The notes: generated by a model not told the origin, from the letters alone. A stretch of 10,652 bases of DNA from an uncultured Eubacteriales bacterium (GCA_934675045.1 CAKUPI010000046.1:1-10652); one strand, 5' to 3'; shown: positions 1-8,601, numbered from the stretch's first letter. Numbers and translations are program-made.

Positions 1-599
1 CGCGCACCTATGTCGCAAGCTGCCGGCTGGAAACGGGCATTCCGCTCAGCCGCCTCCCGGCGGCGCTCAACGCGCGTCTGCCGCGCGATATCGTCGTACA
101 CCGCGCCCACGCGGTGCCGGACGGCTTTGACGCGCGCTTTTCCTGCAAAAGCAAGGAATACACCTATCTGATTCACAACAGCCGTACCCGCGACCCCTTT
201 TTGACCGGTAGGGCCTGGTTTTACCCGCAGCCTCTGGACGTCGGCGCCATGCGCCGCGCCGCGCGGGCCTTTGTCGGCCGGCAGGACTTCGCCGCCGTCA
301 GAAACGAGGGCACCCCGGTCAAAAGCACGGTGCGCGAGATCTTTTACTGCGAGGTCGAGCGGCGGGAGGGCGGCATTGTCGCCGTTCGCGTATGCGCCGA
401 CGGCTTTTTGTACAACATGGTGCGCGCCATCACCGGCACGCTGGTTTACTGCGGCATCGGGAAAATCAGCCCGGATGACATGAAGGCCATTCTGCTGCGC
501 GGCGAGCGGGAAAGCGCCGGGCCGACGGCGCCGCCCGACGGCCTGTACATGACGGCGCTGACCTACGGTATGGAGGAACTCGATGGCTCCCAAGGCTAA
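1..599 (+). CDS. truA: tRNA pseudouridine(38-40) synthase TruA, 5'-truncated by the window edge
   Basis: TruA converts uridines 38-40 of the tRNA anticodon stem-loop to pseudouridine in the cytoplasm. The reading frame is open from base 3 and ends at TAA 597-599. About 199 residues are visible, out of a family length near 245-260. The visible start (RTYVASCRLETGIPL) corresponds to the segment just after the catalytic GRTDAGVHA motif, so the catalytic Asp lies just outside the window. Family marks seen are ALNARLPRDI near the start, RFSCKSKEYTYLIHN (conserved Arg and Tyr of the active-site cleft), and the C-terminal GFLYNMVRAITGTLVYCGIGK block. The domain is intact to its end. The last 17 nt overlap the next gene in another frame, suggesting co-transcription and translational coupling. 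Identity is from recognised motifs and is firm. Confidence 0.96.
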   Translation, partial: RTYVASCRLETGIPLSRLPAALNARLPRDIVVHRAHAVPDGFDARFSCKSKEYTYLIHNSRTRDPFLTGRAWFYPQPLDVGAMRRAARAFVGRQDFAAVRNEGTPVKSTVREIFYCEVERREGGIVAVRVCADGFLYNMVRAITGTLVYCGIGKISPDDMKAILLRGERESAGPTAPPDGLYMTALTYGMEELDGSQG

Positions 600-1770
600 A
601 GGCAATATCACAAAGTTCCGACAGGACAAGCGTCTTGCCGTTGTCGGCGGGCTGCGCTCGCTGGCGCTGCTGGGCCTGCTGGCCACGCTTGTCTTTTGTA
701 TTTTCGAATACCGCGACGATTTAAACCCCGGCAATCTCGGCCGGATTGTGTCCTATCTCGGGGCGGCCGGCCGCAGCGGCGAGTTTAAAAGTTACAGCTT
801 TGAAAGCGGTCTGGACAGCGTTTACACCCCCTTTGAAGCGGGGCTGGCCGTTTTGGGCGGAAACACCTACCGGTATGTCACCGCCCTGTCAGACGGTGAC
901 TTCACGGCGCAGATGAAGGCGTCGCGCCCGGCCGTCAGCGCCGGGCAGAAGCAGGTGCTGCTGTATGACCGCGGCGGAAAGAACCTGTCGGTTGTCAACG
1001 GCTACGCCGTGCTGTGGTCCGAAACGCTGGAATCCCCCATCATTTCGGCCGAAATGAACGAAAAGGGGGCCTTCTGCGTCGTCACCGACGAATCGGGCTA
1101 CCGTTCGGCGGTCGCCATGTACGATGCACGCCAGAAACAGCTGTACAAATGGCACACCTCGGAGTATTTCGTCATGCTGGCCTCGCCCGCGCCCGACGGA
1201 AAGCACTTTGCCGCGCTCTGCCTGCGCGAAAGCGGGGGGAGCGTCGCCTTTACGCTGCGCGGGTACTCGGTGTCGAAGGAAGAGCCGGTGTTTTCCGCCG
1301 CGCTGCCCGCGCAGGCCGTGTATTCGCTGAAGCACAACGCCGCGGGCGATTTGGTACTAATCTGCGACGACGGCGTTTATATTTATGATGACAAGGGAAA
1401 GCTGACAGCGCGCAGCCCCTTTGAGCGCGGCACGCTGCGGCATTTTTCCCACCATCAGGAGCAGATGCCGTATCTGGCCCTGCAATCGGACGGGGCGGGC
1501 GAGCAGGTGACGCTGCGCGCCGTTGCGGACAACGGCGAAACGGCCTTTGAAAAGGCTTACAGCGGTTCGCTGCGCGCCCTTGACAGCTTCGGGGACGAGG
1601 CGGCGCTGCTGTTTCAGTCGCGGCTTGTGACTCTTGAGCGCACGGGGAGCGAGCCGCGGGAAAACACCATACAGGTGACGGGTGCGCGCGACGTCGTCAC
1701 CCGGCGCGACGGAAAGCACATTTTGATTTATTCCGACCGCGCCGAGCTGGTCGCCGACGAGGAGGAGTGA
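583..1770 (+). CDS. DUF5711-like membrane-anchored beta-propeller protein
   Basis: This 395-residue protein has a short basic cytoplasmic N-terminus (several Lys/Arg in residues 1-17), one hydrophobic transmembrane segment (about 18-42), and a long region predicted to lie outside the membrane. That region is rich in alternating short beta strands and 'YD..GK' turns (for example near 128-133 and 179-185), the pattern of a WD40/PQQ-like beta-propeller. It resembles the DUF5711 family of Clostridia, whose function I do not know. Start: ATG 583 has GGAGG at 572-576 with a 6-nt spacer, inside the end of truA (17-nt overlap). Its stop TGA (1768-1770) abuts the CvpA-like gene. No catalytic motif is visible. 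An envelope scaffold or sensor role is a guess from the architecture only. Confidence 0.8.
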   Translation: MAPKAKGNITKFRQDKRLAVVGGLRSLALLGLLATLVFCIFEYRDDLNPGNLGRIVSYLGAAGRSGEFKSYSFESGLDSVYTPFEAGLAVLGGNTYRYVTALSDGDFTAQMKASRPAVSAGQKQVLLYDRGGKNLSVVNGYAVLWSETLESPIISAEMNEKGAFCVVTDESGYRSAVAMYDARQKQLYKWHTSEYFVMLASPAPDGKHFAALCLRESGGSVAFTLRGYSVSKEEPVFSAALPAQAVYSLKHNAAGDLVLICDDGVYIYDDKGKLTARSPFERGTLRHFSHHQEQMPYLALQSDGAGEQVTLRAVADNGETAFEKAYSGSLRALDSFGDEAALLFQSRLVTLERTGSEPRENTIQVTGARDVVTRRDGKHILIYSDRAELVADEEE

Positions 1771-1778
1771 AAGCATCC

Positions 1779-2444
1779 ATGCTGATCGATTTTCTGCTGA
1801 TCGTCGTGTTTGTCGCCTGTGTGTGGGCGGCGGCGCGCAGAGGGATTTTCAGCGCCGTGTCCGGGCTGCTGGGCAGTCTGGCCGGGCTGATAGGGGCCGT
1901 TTTGCTGACGCCGCGGCTGGAGGGCTTCGCCGTCCGGATTCTCCGGCCCTTTCTGGGCGGAATGGTCAAGCGGGCGGCCGAGGCGGCGGGGCTGACCGGG
2001 CTTTTGTCCTCGCCTGTTGCAGAGGAGACCCGGTCGGGCTTTCTGGAGCTTTTGCGGGCGCTCAGGGTGCCCGAGGGCGCGTGGGATACGCTGACCGCGG
2101 GAGCGCAGTCGGCGGGGGAGACCGTTTCGTCCGCCGCCGGGCAGGCGATGGCCGAACAGCTGGCCCCCGTTGCCGCCTTTGTCGTTTTGTTTTTGGGGAT
2201 TCAGCTTGCCGTGCGCGTGCTCTGCTCGGTGCTCAGCCTGGACATTCCGCTTCTGCGGTCGGTCAATAAGCTGGGCGGCGCCCTTCTGGGCGCGGTGACG
2301 GGGCTGTGCATGGTCGTGGCGCTGTGTTGGGGTGCGATGCGCTTTGCGCCCGGGGAAGAGGTCGGTCTGCTCAACCGGCCCGCCCTTGAGCAAAGCCGCA
2401 TCGGCGGCGCCGTTTGCGGTTTTTTCGGTTTTGGTGAGGAATAA
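1779..2444 (+). CDS. CvpA family integral membrane protein
   Basis: This 221-residue, very hydrophobic protein has four likely membrane segments (about 3-20, 25-44, 128-150 and 166-188) and a polar, Ala/Glu-rich loop between the second and third. This matches the CvpA/colicin V production family: a hydrophobic start, then an ARRG turn after the first helix, and a C-terminal stretch of the L..S.I type (EQSRIG). CvpA proteins are linked to envelope homeostasis in several bacteria, but their biochemistry is unclear. Start choice: ATG 1779 gives the usual short N-terminus, with GGAG at 1764-1767 and an 11-nt spacer. A GTG at 1767 would overlap the previous stop by 4 nt and add four residues, but leaves only 1 nt after GGAGG. 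The stop is 20 nt before the Clp gene, so it is probably co-transcribed. Confidence 0.85.
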   Translation: MLIDFLLIVVFVACVWAAARRGIFSAVSGLLGSLAGLIGAVLLTPRLEGFAVRILRPFLGGMVKRAAEAAGLTGLLSSPVAEETRSGFLELLRALRVPEGAWDTLTAGAQSAGETVSSAAGQAMAEQLAPVAAFVVLFLGIQLAVRVLCSVLSLDIPLLRSVNKLGGALLGAVTGLCMVVALCWGAMRFAPGEEVGLLNRPALEQSRIGGAVCGFFGFGEE

Positions 2445-2451
2445 CATCCCG

Positions 2452-2457
2452 AAGGAG
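2452..2457 (+). promoter_or_regulatory. Ribosome binding site of the Clp ATPase gene
   Basis: AAGGAG lies 7 nt before ATG 2465, inside the 20-nt gap after the CvpA-like gene. It fixes the start 6 nt before a second ATG (2471) and so keeps the zinc-finger Cys pair near the N-terminus. No CtsR-type heptad repeat (GGTCAAA pairs) is seen in the gap. Confidence 0.7.
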
Positions 2458-2464
2458 AAGATTT

Positions 2465-4810
2465 ATGAACATGCCAATCTGCGCCCGCTGCAAAAAGAAC
2501 GTTGCGGTGGTCTTTATTACAAAAATGGAAAACGGCCAGACCAAAAATGAGGGGCTGTGCTTAAAGTGCGCCCGGGAGCTTGGCATCAAGCCCATCGGCG
2601 ACATGATGGACAAGTTCGGCATCACCGACGAGGACATCGAGCGCATGTCCGAGGAGCTGTCGCAGGGGGGCGGCGAAATGCTGGAGGGACTGATGTCCAG
2701 CCTTGGGGGCGCCATGCCCGGGCAGCCGGAGGAAGAGGAGGAGGACGAAGGGGACGAGAATCCCTCGCGCGCGCCCACCTTCCCCTTCCTCAACCTCTTC
2801 GGCCGCCAGGAGCGGGAAAAGCAGCCGGCTCCTGAGCAGAAGGAGAGCGAAACGCGCAAAGGCTCGCGCAAGGAGGAAAAAAAGCGCAAGTTCCTGCGCT
2901 CGTACGCCCTCAACCTGACTGAGCGCGCGCAGGACGGCAAGCTGGACCGCGTCGTCGGCCGCGATCGGGAGACCGAGCGCGTCATTCAGATTCTCAACCG
3001 CAGACAGAAGAACAACCCCTGCCTCATCGGCGAGCCGGGCGTCGGCAAAACGGCGGTGGCCGAGGGGCTGGCCCAGCGCATCGCGCGCGGCGACGTGCCC
3101 TACAAGCTGCGCGGCAAGGAGGTCTGGCTGCTCGATATGACGGCCATGGTGGCCGGCACGCAGTTCCGCGGGCAGTTCGAAGGGCGCATGAAAAGCCTCA
3201 TCGACGAGGTCAAGAAGCTCGGCAACATCATTCTGGTCATCGACGAGGTGCACAATCTGGTCGGCGCGGGCGACGCCGAGGGCAGCATGAACGCCGCCAA
3301 CATCCTCAAGCCGGCGCTGTCGCGCGGCGAGATTCAGGTGATCGGCGCCACGACCTTTAAGGAATACCGCAAGCACATTGAAAAGGACGCCGCGCTGGAG
3401 CGCCGCTTCCAGCCCGTCGTCATCAACGAGCCGACGGGGGAGGAGACCTTTGAAATCCTGCGCGGCATCAAGGGCTATTACGAGAGCTTCCACGGCGTCG
3501 CCATTCCCGACGAAATGCTGCGGCAGACCGTTTACCTGGCCGACCGCTACATCAGCGATCGCTTCATGCCCGACAAGGCCATCGACCTGCTCGACGAGGC
3601 GTGCTCCGACCTCAACCTGAAGAGCGCCGCGCTCAACGAAAGGGCGCAGCTGGAAGAGGAGGTGTCCGGCCTGGCCGCCGAGCGGGAGGAGCTGCTGGCC
3701 CGGGCGCAGGAGCAGGACGGGCAGGCCGAGGAGTTTTACGCCCGCATTGCCGAAATCCGCAGCCGCGAGATGCGCGCGCAGGAGCGCCTGTCCGAGCTTA
3801 AGGAGCAGGCGCGGCCGGTGCTGGGGGTCGACGATTTGTCCCGCGTCATCGAGCTGTGGACCAAGATTCCCGCAAGCCGCGTGCGCGAGCAGGATTACGA
3901 GCGCCTTCTGCGCCTCGACGCGCGCCTGAAAAGCCGCGTAATCGGGCAGGACGAGGCGGTCGACGCCGTTTCGGCGGCCATTCGCCGCCGCCGCGCGGGC
4001 ATCAGCGAAAAGCGCAAGCCGGTTTCCTTCATCTTTGTCGGCCCGACCGGCGTGGGCAAGACCGAGCTGGTCAAGCGGCTGGCCGAGGACCTCTTCAACA
4101 CGCCCGACGCCCTGATCCGTCTCGACATGAGCGAGTATATGGAAAAGCACTCGGTTTCCAAGCTGATCGGAGCGCCGCCGGGCTATGTCGGCTATGACGA
4201 GGCCGGGCAGCTGACCGAGAAAATCCGCCGCCGCCCTTACAGCGTGGTGCTCTTTGACGAAATCGAAAAGGCCCACCCCGACGTGCTGAACATGCTTTTG
4301 CAGATTCTGGACGACGGCCGCATCACCGACGCGCAGGGCCGCACCGTCAATTTTGAAAACGCCGTGGTCATTATGACCTCCAACGCCGGCTCCGAGCGGC
4401 GCGACGGTACCGTCGGCTTCGGCCATACGGTGACCGAGCAGGGGCGCGAAAAGGCCCTCAAGGCGCTGAGCGACATCATGCGCCCCGAGTTCATCAACCG
4501 CATCGACGAGGTCATTTCCTTCAACCAGCTGTCGCGGGAGGACTTTGAAAAAATCTGCCGCATCATGCTGGGCGATTTGACCGAAGCGACGGCGCACAAC
4601 GGCATCGAGCTTTTCTGGGACGACGGGCTGGCCGCCTATCTGGCCGAAAAGTCCTACTCCATCAAATACGGCGCGCGCAACCTGCGCCGCCTCATCGAAA
4701 AGGAAGTGGAGGACAAGGCTGCGGCGCTGATCCTCTCGTCGTACGAAAGGCCGCTGAGCAAGCTGTTTGTCACGGTGGAAGAGGGGCAGGTTCAGGTCAG
4801 GGGCGAATAA
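2465..4810 (+). CDS. clpE: ClpE-like ATP-dependent Clp protease ATP-binding subunit with N-terminal zinc finger
   Basis: A 781-residue Hsp100/Clp AAA+ unfoldase that should thread substrate proteins into the ClpP peptidase in the cytoplasm. Order of parts: a zinc finger with Cys6, Cys9, Cys32 and Cys35, in place of the usual Clp_N repeats; a charged low-complexity linker (about 85-145, with an acidic run at 89-98); AAA1 with Walker A GEPGVGKT (189-196), Walker B ILVIDE (256-261) and arginines 313-314; a coiled-coil/UVR-like middle domain (about 391-450); AAA2 with Walker A GPTGVGKT (526-533), Walker B VVLFDE (594-599) and the sensor-2 motif GARNLRR (736-742). A VGF tripeptide at 650-652 matches the ClpP-docking loop of ClpC/ClpE. 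The zinc finger points to ClpE rather than ClpC. At 781 residues it is longer than B. subtilis ClpE (about 700), mostly through the linker. No catalytic residue is missing. The gene sits at the end of the truA-DUF5711-cvpA run rather than with ctsR-mcsA-mcsB. Confidence 0.95.
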   Translation: MNMPICARCKKNVAVVFITKMENGQTKNEGLCLKCARELGIKPIGDMMDKFGITDEDIERMSEELSQGGGEMLEGLMSSLGGAMPGQPEEEEEDEGDENPSRAPTFPFLNLFGRQEREKQPAPEQKESETRKGSRKEEKKRKFLRSYALNLTERAQDGKLDRVVGRDRETERVIQILNRRQKNNPCLIGEPGVGKTAVAEGLAQRIARGDVPYKLRGKEVWLLDMTAMVAGTQFRGQFEGRMKSLIDEVKKLGNIILVIDEVHNLVGAGDAEGSMNAANILKPALSRGEIQVIGATTFKEYRKHIEKDAALERRFQPVVINEPTGEETFEILRGIKGYYESFHGVAIPDEMLRQTVYLADRYISDRFMPDKAIDLLDEACSDLNLKSAALNERAQLEEEVSGLAAEREELLARAQEQDGQAEEFYARIAEIRSREMRAQERLSELKEQARPVLGVDDLSRVIELWTKIPASRVREQDYERLLRLDARLKSRVIGQDEAVDAVSAAIRRRRAGISEKRKPVSFIFVGPTGVGKTELVKRLAEDLFNTPDALIRLDMSEYMEKHSVSKLIGAPPGYVGYDEAGQLTEKIRRRPYSVVLFDEIEKAHPDVLNMLLQILDDGRITDAQGRTVNFENAVVIMTSNAGSERRDGTVGFGHTVTEQGREKALKALSDIMRPEFINRIDEVISFNQLSREDFEKICRIMLGDLTEATAHNGIELFWDDGLAAYLAEKSYSIKYGARNLRRLIEKEVEDKAAALILSSYERPLSKLFVTVEEGQVQVRGE

Positions 4811-4868
4811 GCCCGCCCTTCGGGCTTCGGGCCCGGCCCGGCGGCGGAAGGCCGCGGCACAAAAAAAC

Positions 4869-4904
4869 AAGCGGGAGAAAGTGTTCACTTTCTCCCGCTT
4901 TTTT
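4869..4904. terminator. Bidirectional intrinsic terminator between convergent genes
   Basis: A perfect inverted repeat: arms 4871-4883 and 4886-4898 (13 bp, GCGGGAGAAAGTG and its complement) around TT. The arms extend by two A-T pairs to 4869-4900. The + strand reads into a T run at 4899-4904. The - strand reads into T runs complementary to the A-rich 4861-4870. It lies 58 nt after the Clp stop and about 10 nt beyond the amidohydrolase stop (4915), so it can end both transcripts. A weaker 7-bp hairpin without a T run (4809-4827) precedes it. Confidence 0.9.
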
Positions 4905-4914
4905 GCAGAGCAGG

Positions 4915-6285
4915 TTAAAGATTCTGGAAATCGACGGTGGCGTTGCCGTTTTCGTCGTAGACGACGGCGTCCTTGTCAAGGGTGATTTTGTCGATGGCGG
5001 CGAAGAAGGCCTCCTTGGACGGGTAAAGGGGCTTGTAGCCGGCGAGAATTTCGCGGGCGGCGGCCGCGTCGTCCTTCAAAAGGGCGTCGGCGACCAGAAG
5101 CTGCGCCTTGGCCGAGTTGACGCACAGGCGCTCGGGGTCGGCGATGTGGTAGTCGATGCCGTGCGCGCTGCCAGCGGCGCCGGCGGCGTTGAACTGCACG
5201 CCCGGCATGAGGCAGGTCAGGTCGCCGAAGTCCGAGGAGCCGGTGCTCCAGTCCTCATAGTCGAAGTCGACGCGGTCCTGCCCGACCAGATCGACGCAGC
5301 AGTGCTCGACCAGCTGCATGAAGGCCTTGTCGTGCACCTCGGGCGAGTAGCCGGGGCGGTCGCACAGCTCGACGCCGGCGCCCATGGCCAGCGCGGCGCC
5401 GGTCAGAGCGCGGTTGATGCGCCTGTTGGCCGCCATCATGGCGTCCAGCGTGCGGGCGCGGACATAGCTTTCCACCTTCATCTCGTCGGGGATGATGTTG
5501 ACGGCGCAGTTGACGCCCATCATGATGGGGTGGAAGCGGACACAGTCCTGATCGCGGAAGGTCTCGCGCAGATCGTTGCAGGCCTGAAGGCCGAGCATGG
5601 CGGCGTACTGGGCGTTGATGCCGCGGTGGGGCGAGCCGCCGGCGTGGGACGATTTGCCCTTGAAGCGGATGGTCTTGGCCATGCAGCCGTTGTTGCCGAG
5701 CCCGCACGACAGGTCAAAGGTGTTCTCTTCGCCAGAGGACGTGCCGTGGACCATGATGGACAAATCGACGCCGTCGAAATAGCCGCGGTAAAGGAACTCG
5801 ACCTTGCCGCCCATGTAGTGAATGACGCCCTTGCGGCGCAGCTCCTCGCGGAAGGCCAGCTGAATCATTTCCTCGGCGGGCACCATCATCAGGCGGATGG
5901 AGCCGCACAGGCCGTCGAGCGCGTGAGGCTCCTTGAGCGCGGCGGCAATGCCCAAAAGGGCGGCGCCCTGCCCGTGGTGGCCGTAGCAGTGAGTCATGCC
6001 GTTGACCGACTCGGGGTGGTTCTGAATGTCAAGCGCGTCCAGCTCGCCCATGATGCACAGCCTGGGGCCGGGTCTCCCGGTTTCGACGTCGGTGATAAAG
6101 CCCGGAATGTCGCCGGGCTCGGTCAGCGTATAGCCCAAAGCCTCAAAGGCCTCTTTGAGGTAAGCGTGCGCCTCCCACTCGGTGTAGCCGGTCTGCGGGT
6201 GCGCCCACAGCCAACGCTCGGCGTCAAGAACCAACTGACGGTGCCGGTCAACATTACCGGTAATCTGCTGCTGCCTGTCTGTCAT
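4915..6285 (-). CDS. M20 family metallo-amidohydrolase
   Basis: A 456-residue cytoplasmic M20-type hydrolase. Related enzymes remove acyl or amino-acid groups from amides such as N-acyl amino acids; the substrate here is unknown. Marks seen: GELDAL (80-85), HCYGHHGQGA (99-108), PAEEM with the catalytic/metal Glu pair (138-139), the MVH ligand region (178-180), the dimerisation-domain segment SSHAGGSPHRG (212-222), GSSDFGD (349-355) and the C-terminal AHGIDYHIADPE (374-385). The GGK...YRGYFDGVD stretch and the tail after 405 fit the longer Firmicutes M20 subfamily. Odd point: the usual HACGHN/D motif reads HCYGHH here, so the ligand Cys position holds Tyr with a Cys one place earlier. Start: ATG 6285 has AAGGAGG (6294-6300) 8 nt upstream. 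The stop of the upstream gene overlaps that site, so it is probably the last gene of a three-gene transcript. Confidence 0.9.
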   Translation of the reverse strand: MTDRQQQITGNVDRHRQLVLDAERWLWAHPQTGYTEWEAHAYLKEAFEALGYTLTEPGDIPGFITDVETGRPGPRLCIMGELDALDIQNHPESVNGMTHCYGHHGQGAALLGIAAALKEPHALDGLCGSIRLMMVPAEEMIQLAFREELRRKGVIHYMGGKVEFLYRGYFDGVDLSIMVHGTSSGEENTFDLSCGLGNNGCMAKTIRFKGKSSHAGGSPHRGINAQYAAMLGLQACNDLRETFRDQDCVRFHPIMMGVNCAVNIIPDEMKVESYVRARTLDAMMAANRRINRALTGAALAMGAGVELCDRPGYSPEVHDKAFMQLVEHCCVDLVGQDRVDFDYEDWSTGSSDFGDLTCLMPGVQFNAAGAAGSAHGIDYHIADPERLCVNSAKAQLLVADALLKDDAAAAREILAGYKPLYPSKEAFFAAIDKITLDKDAVVYDENGNATVDFQNL

Positions 6286-6293
6286 CGTTTATT

Positions 6294-6300
6294 CCTCCTT
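6294..6300 (-). promoter_or_regulatory. Ribosome binding site of the M20 amidohydrolase, overlapping the upstream stop
   Basis: AAGGAGG on the - strand, 8 nt before ATG 6285. The TAA of the small membrane protein (6299-6301) overlaps its first bases, so ribosomes finishing that gene end on the next initiation site. This supports translational coupling. Confidence 0.7.
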
Positions 6301-6862
6301 ATTCATCAATAAAGCCGGTGAGAATATTGAAATCGGTCAGATACCAGCGGCCGCCGATTTTGACAAGCCGCGTGTCGCCGCGCTGGGCGCGGCTGCCGGA
6401 ATCGCCCGTCAGCACAACGTCAAAGGTGACGTCGGAGACGCTTTCCACGGCGGGGTTTTCGGCGCGGGCCTCGTTGAGGGCGGTCGAGCTGGGCTTTTTC
6501 TGGGCAACCAGAGAGACCTTTACCTTGACGTTTTCGCCCACCCACTCGACGGCCTGCATGTGGTACGAGGTGGTCATATTGGAAACGCCGCCCATGGTAA
6601 AGAGCAGCTGAAACTCATCGCGCTCGGCCCCTTCGGGGAAGCAAAGGCTCATTTCGTCGACATCGCCGCCGCGGTAGAGGTTTTCGTAGTAGCGCTGCAA
6701 AACATCCTGCACGCCGCCTCCGCCGCCGAAGGCCAGCCGGAAAATGACGATGGCGAGAACAACGGTCACAGCGGCGGCAGCGGCAAGAGAAACCTTGGGA
6801 GAGACCTTCCGCCGGGGTGGGGCCTTCTTGGAACCTGTCGACCTGTTTTTCACATTGCTCAT
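6299..6862 (-). CDS. Small single-pass membrane protein, probable NTF2-like extracytoplasmic domain
   Basis: I do not recognise a named family. The 187-residue product has a basic Lys/Arg/Pro-rich cytoplasmic N-terminus (1-24), one transmembrane segment (about 25-45), a GGGGG linker (46-50) and an extracytoplasmic domain. That domain begins with a helix of the type [20 protein letters not shown] and ends with strands including [14 protein letters not shown] helix with 'YY..L..GD' followed by beta strands ending in 'W.L' is typical of NTF2/SnoaL- or DUF4878-like modules; this is inference. Start: ATG 6862 forms an ATGA overlap (6859-6862) with the stop of the mutase, and AAGGAG at 6875-6880 lies 12 nt upstream. 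The frame stays open further upstream, but only inside the mutase gene. It sits between an enzyme of sugar metabolism and an amidohydrolase, which gives no clear clue to function. Confidence 0.8.
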   Translation of the reverse strand: MSNVKNRSTGSKKAPPRRKVSPKVSLAAAAAVTVVLAIVIFRLAFGGGGGVQDVLQRYYENLYRGGDVDEMSLCFPEGAERDEFQLLFTMGGVSNMTTSYHMQAVEWVGENVKVKVSLVAQKKPSSTALNEARAENPAVESVSDVTFDVVLTGDSGSRAQRGDTRLVKIGGRWYLTDFNILTGFIDE

Positions 6863-8577
6863 AAGATTTTGATGCTCCTTTTGCCAGAGTAATTTGCAAG
6901 ACGCAGGGTGTGCAGGGAGCTGCGCGCACAGGCATCGGCCGCCGAAAGCGCCTCCGCCTGCGTGCTTCCCCGCGCCAAGATGTACAGCTTGATTTTGGGC
7001 TCCGTCCCCGACGGGCGGACGACCAGCCGGCACCCGTTTTCGAGATGCAGGCGCAGAACGTCGGAGCCGTGCAGAGACAGGGGGGTCTGCCGTCCCGCGG
7101 CAAGGGAGAGGCCGGTGCGGAAATCGTCCAGCCGCAGAACGGCGCGGCCCGAAACGGCATCGGGGGGATGCAGGCGCAAAGCGTCCATGCAGGCGCGGAT
7201 GGCGGCCTGCCCCTCCGGCCCCGGAAGGGTGACGCTGACCGTCTTTTCGGCATAAAAGCCGACAAGGGCGCCCAGCTCGGCCAGACGGCCGTGCAGCGTC
7301 AGGCCCCGCAGGTGCCAGCGGCACGCCATGGAAGCGATGACCAGCGCGGCGGAAACGCCGTCCTTGTCCGAAACGGCGGGGTTGAGCATGTATCCGATGG
7401 CCTCTTCAAAGGCAAGAACGGGCCGCTTGCCCGCCCGCCGCAGGCGGCAGGCTTCGGCCGAGAGGAATTTAAAGCCGGTAAAGGTGTCAAAGCAGGCGCA
7501 GCCGCGGCTTTGGGCGACCCGGCGCGCCATGTCGGTCGTAACCAGCGTCTTGACGATGACCTCGTCCGGGCTGTCCCCGCTCAGCAGGTAGTCGGTCAGC
7601 AGCACGCCGACCTGATTGCCGGTCAGCGGCCGCATTTCCCCCGCGCCGTCTCTGGCCCACACGGCAACGCGGTCGGCGTCGGGGTCGTTGGCCAGAATGA
7701 GGGCGGCCCCTGTGCGCTCGGCCAGCGTCAGCGCCGGGCCGAAGCCGCCGGGGTCCTCGGGGTTGGGGCTGGGCGTTGTGGGAAAACGGCCGTCGGGTCT
7801 AAGCTGCTCGGGCACGCAGTGGATATTTGTCAGGCCGGCCCGCCGCAGCACCTCGGGCACAATGGCACCGCCCACGCCGTGAAAGGGGGTGTAGACAAGG
7901 GGAAGATGGCGGCAGGAAGCGATGTCGGTGCGGCGGCGCACGCAGTCGAGGGCCGAGCCGATAAAACGCTCGTCCATGTCAGCCCCCAGCGGGGTGACGC
8001 CGCCGGTGCAGGGGGGCGGCAGGGGAGAAAGCGGGTTGGTTTTTTCCATTTCGGCGGCAATGGCCGCGGCCAGCTCGTCGCCGATTTGCGCGCCGCCCTG
8101 CCAGTACACCTTGTAGCCGTTGTACTGCGGGGGATTGTGGCTGGCCGTGATGCAGACGCCGGCCGCCGCATTCAAAGCCCGCACGGCAAAGGCCAGCTCG
8201 GGCGTCGGACGCGGAGCGTCGAACAGAAAAACCGGAATGTCCAGGCCGCGCAGGGTGTCGGCCGTCAGCTGCGCAAAGCGGCGGCTTTGGTGACGGCAGT
8301 CATACCCGACGCAGACGCCGGCGCGCGCAAAATCGGGGCCGCGGGCCAGCAGACAGGCGCCCAGCGCGCCGGTCGCCCACGCCACGGTGTGGTCGTTGAG
8401 CCACGAAGGCCCCGGGCCGACAGGGGCCCGCAGTCCGGCCGTGCCGAAGCAAAGCGGAGCGCCGAAGCGCTCGGCGATGCCGCCGCCGGTCAGAGCCGCC
8501 AGCTCGCGCCGTTCTTCTGCGCTGAGCAGCGGGCTGTGCAGCCAGCGGGAATATTCAGCTTGCAGATGGTCAGTCAT
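6859..8577 (-). CDS. pgcA: Phospho-sugar mutase (phosphoglucomutase/phosphomannomutase family, PgcA-like)
   Basis: Interconverts hexose 1- and 6-phosphates through a phosphoserine, feeding UDP-glucose and cell-wall or capsule sugar synthesis. The 572-residue length fits the PgcA/PGM2 type. All four active-site elements are seen: FGTAGLR (44-50), the catalytic loop ITASHNP with Ser146, the Mg-binding DPDADR (298-303), the sugar-recognition loop FEEAIGYM (390-397), and the phosphate-binding [10 protein letters not shown] (521-530). The choice between glucose and mannose phosphate cannot be settled from motifs. Start: ATG 8577 has GAGG at 8586-8589, 8 nt upstream. The alternative GTG at 8595 abuts a TATAAT box and would probably not be in the mRNA, so I prefer 8577. 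It heads the three-gene unit; its stop overlaps the next start as ATGA. Confidence 0.93.
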   Translation of the reverse strand: MTDHLQAEYSRWLHSPLLSAEERRELAALTGGGIAERFGAPLCFGTAGLRAPVGPGPSWLNDHTVAWATGALGACLLARGPDFARAGVCVGYDCRHQSRRFAQLTADTLRGLDIPVFLFDAPRPTPELAFAVRALNAAAGVCITASHNPPQYNGYKVYWQGGAQIGDELAAAIAAEMEKTNPLSPLPPPCTGGVTPLGADMDERFIGSALDCVRRRTDIASCRHLPLVYTPFHGVGGAIVPEVLRRAGLTNIHCVPEQLRPDGRFPTTPSPNPEDPGGFGPALTLAERTGAALILANDPDADRVAVWARDGAGEMRPLTGNQVGVLLTDYLLSGDSPDEVIVKTLVTTDMARRVAQSRGCACFDTFTGFKFLSAEACRLRRAGKRPVLAFEEAIGYMLNPAVSDKDGVSAALVIASMACRWHLRGLTLHGRLAELGALVGFYAEKTVSVTLPGPEGQAAIRACMDALRLHPPDAVSGRAVLRLDDFRTGLSLAAGRQTPLSLHGSDVLRLHLENGCRLVVRPSGTEPKIKLYILARGSTQAEALSAADACARSSLHTLRLANYSGKRSIKIL

Positions 8578-8595
8578 GTCTTTCGCCTCTAACAC

Positions 8596-8601
8596 ATTAT
8601 A
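8596..8601 (-). promoter_or_regulatory. Candidate -10 box for the mutase operon
   Basis: A perfect TATAAT on the - strand, 18 nt before ATG 8577, placing a transcription start near 8588-8590 and leaving a very short leader. No good -35 is found at 16-19 nt spacing (TGGCTT is the hexamer at 17) and no exact extended TGn. It may be activator-dependent or a chance match in AT-rich DNA. Confidence 0.4.

Noticed and set aside
2561..4888. A 775-codon open frame on the - strand opposite the Clp gene
   Set aside because: It is a shadow: the GC-rich Clp gene avoids TTA, CTA and TCA codons, which would give stops on the other strand. The predicted protein has no recognisable motif, while the + strand frame has every Clp motif.
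4903..6312. A 469-codon open frame on the + strand opposite the M20 gene
   Set aside because: Same codon-bias effect. The translation is a Val/Ala/Gly-rich string without domain structure and begins inside the terminator area.
6863..7324. Upstream extension of the small membrane protein frame to 341 residues
   Set aside because: The extension lies entirely within the mutase gene in another frame. The ATG with AAGGAG and the ATGA overlap at 6859-6862 give a better start.
6910..8592. A 560-codon open frame on the + strand opposite the phospho-sugar mutase
   Set aside because: Antisense shadow; the - strand frame has all four mutase motifs intact.
8593..8595. GTG 8595 as the mutase start
   Set aside because: It directly follows a TATAAT box, so it would lie upstream of the transcript start, and it has no ribosome binding site. 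ATG 8577 has GAGG 8 nt upstream.
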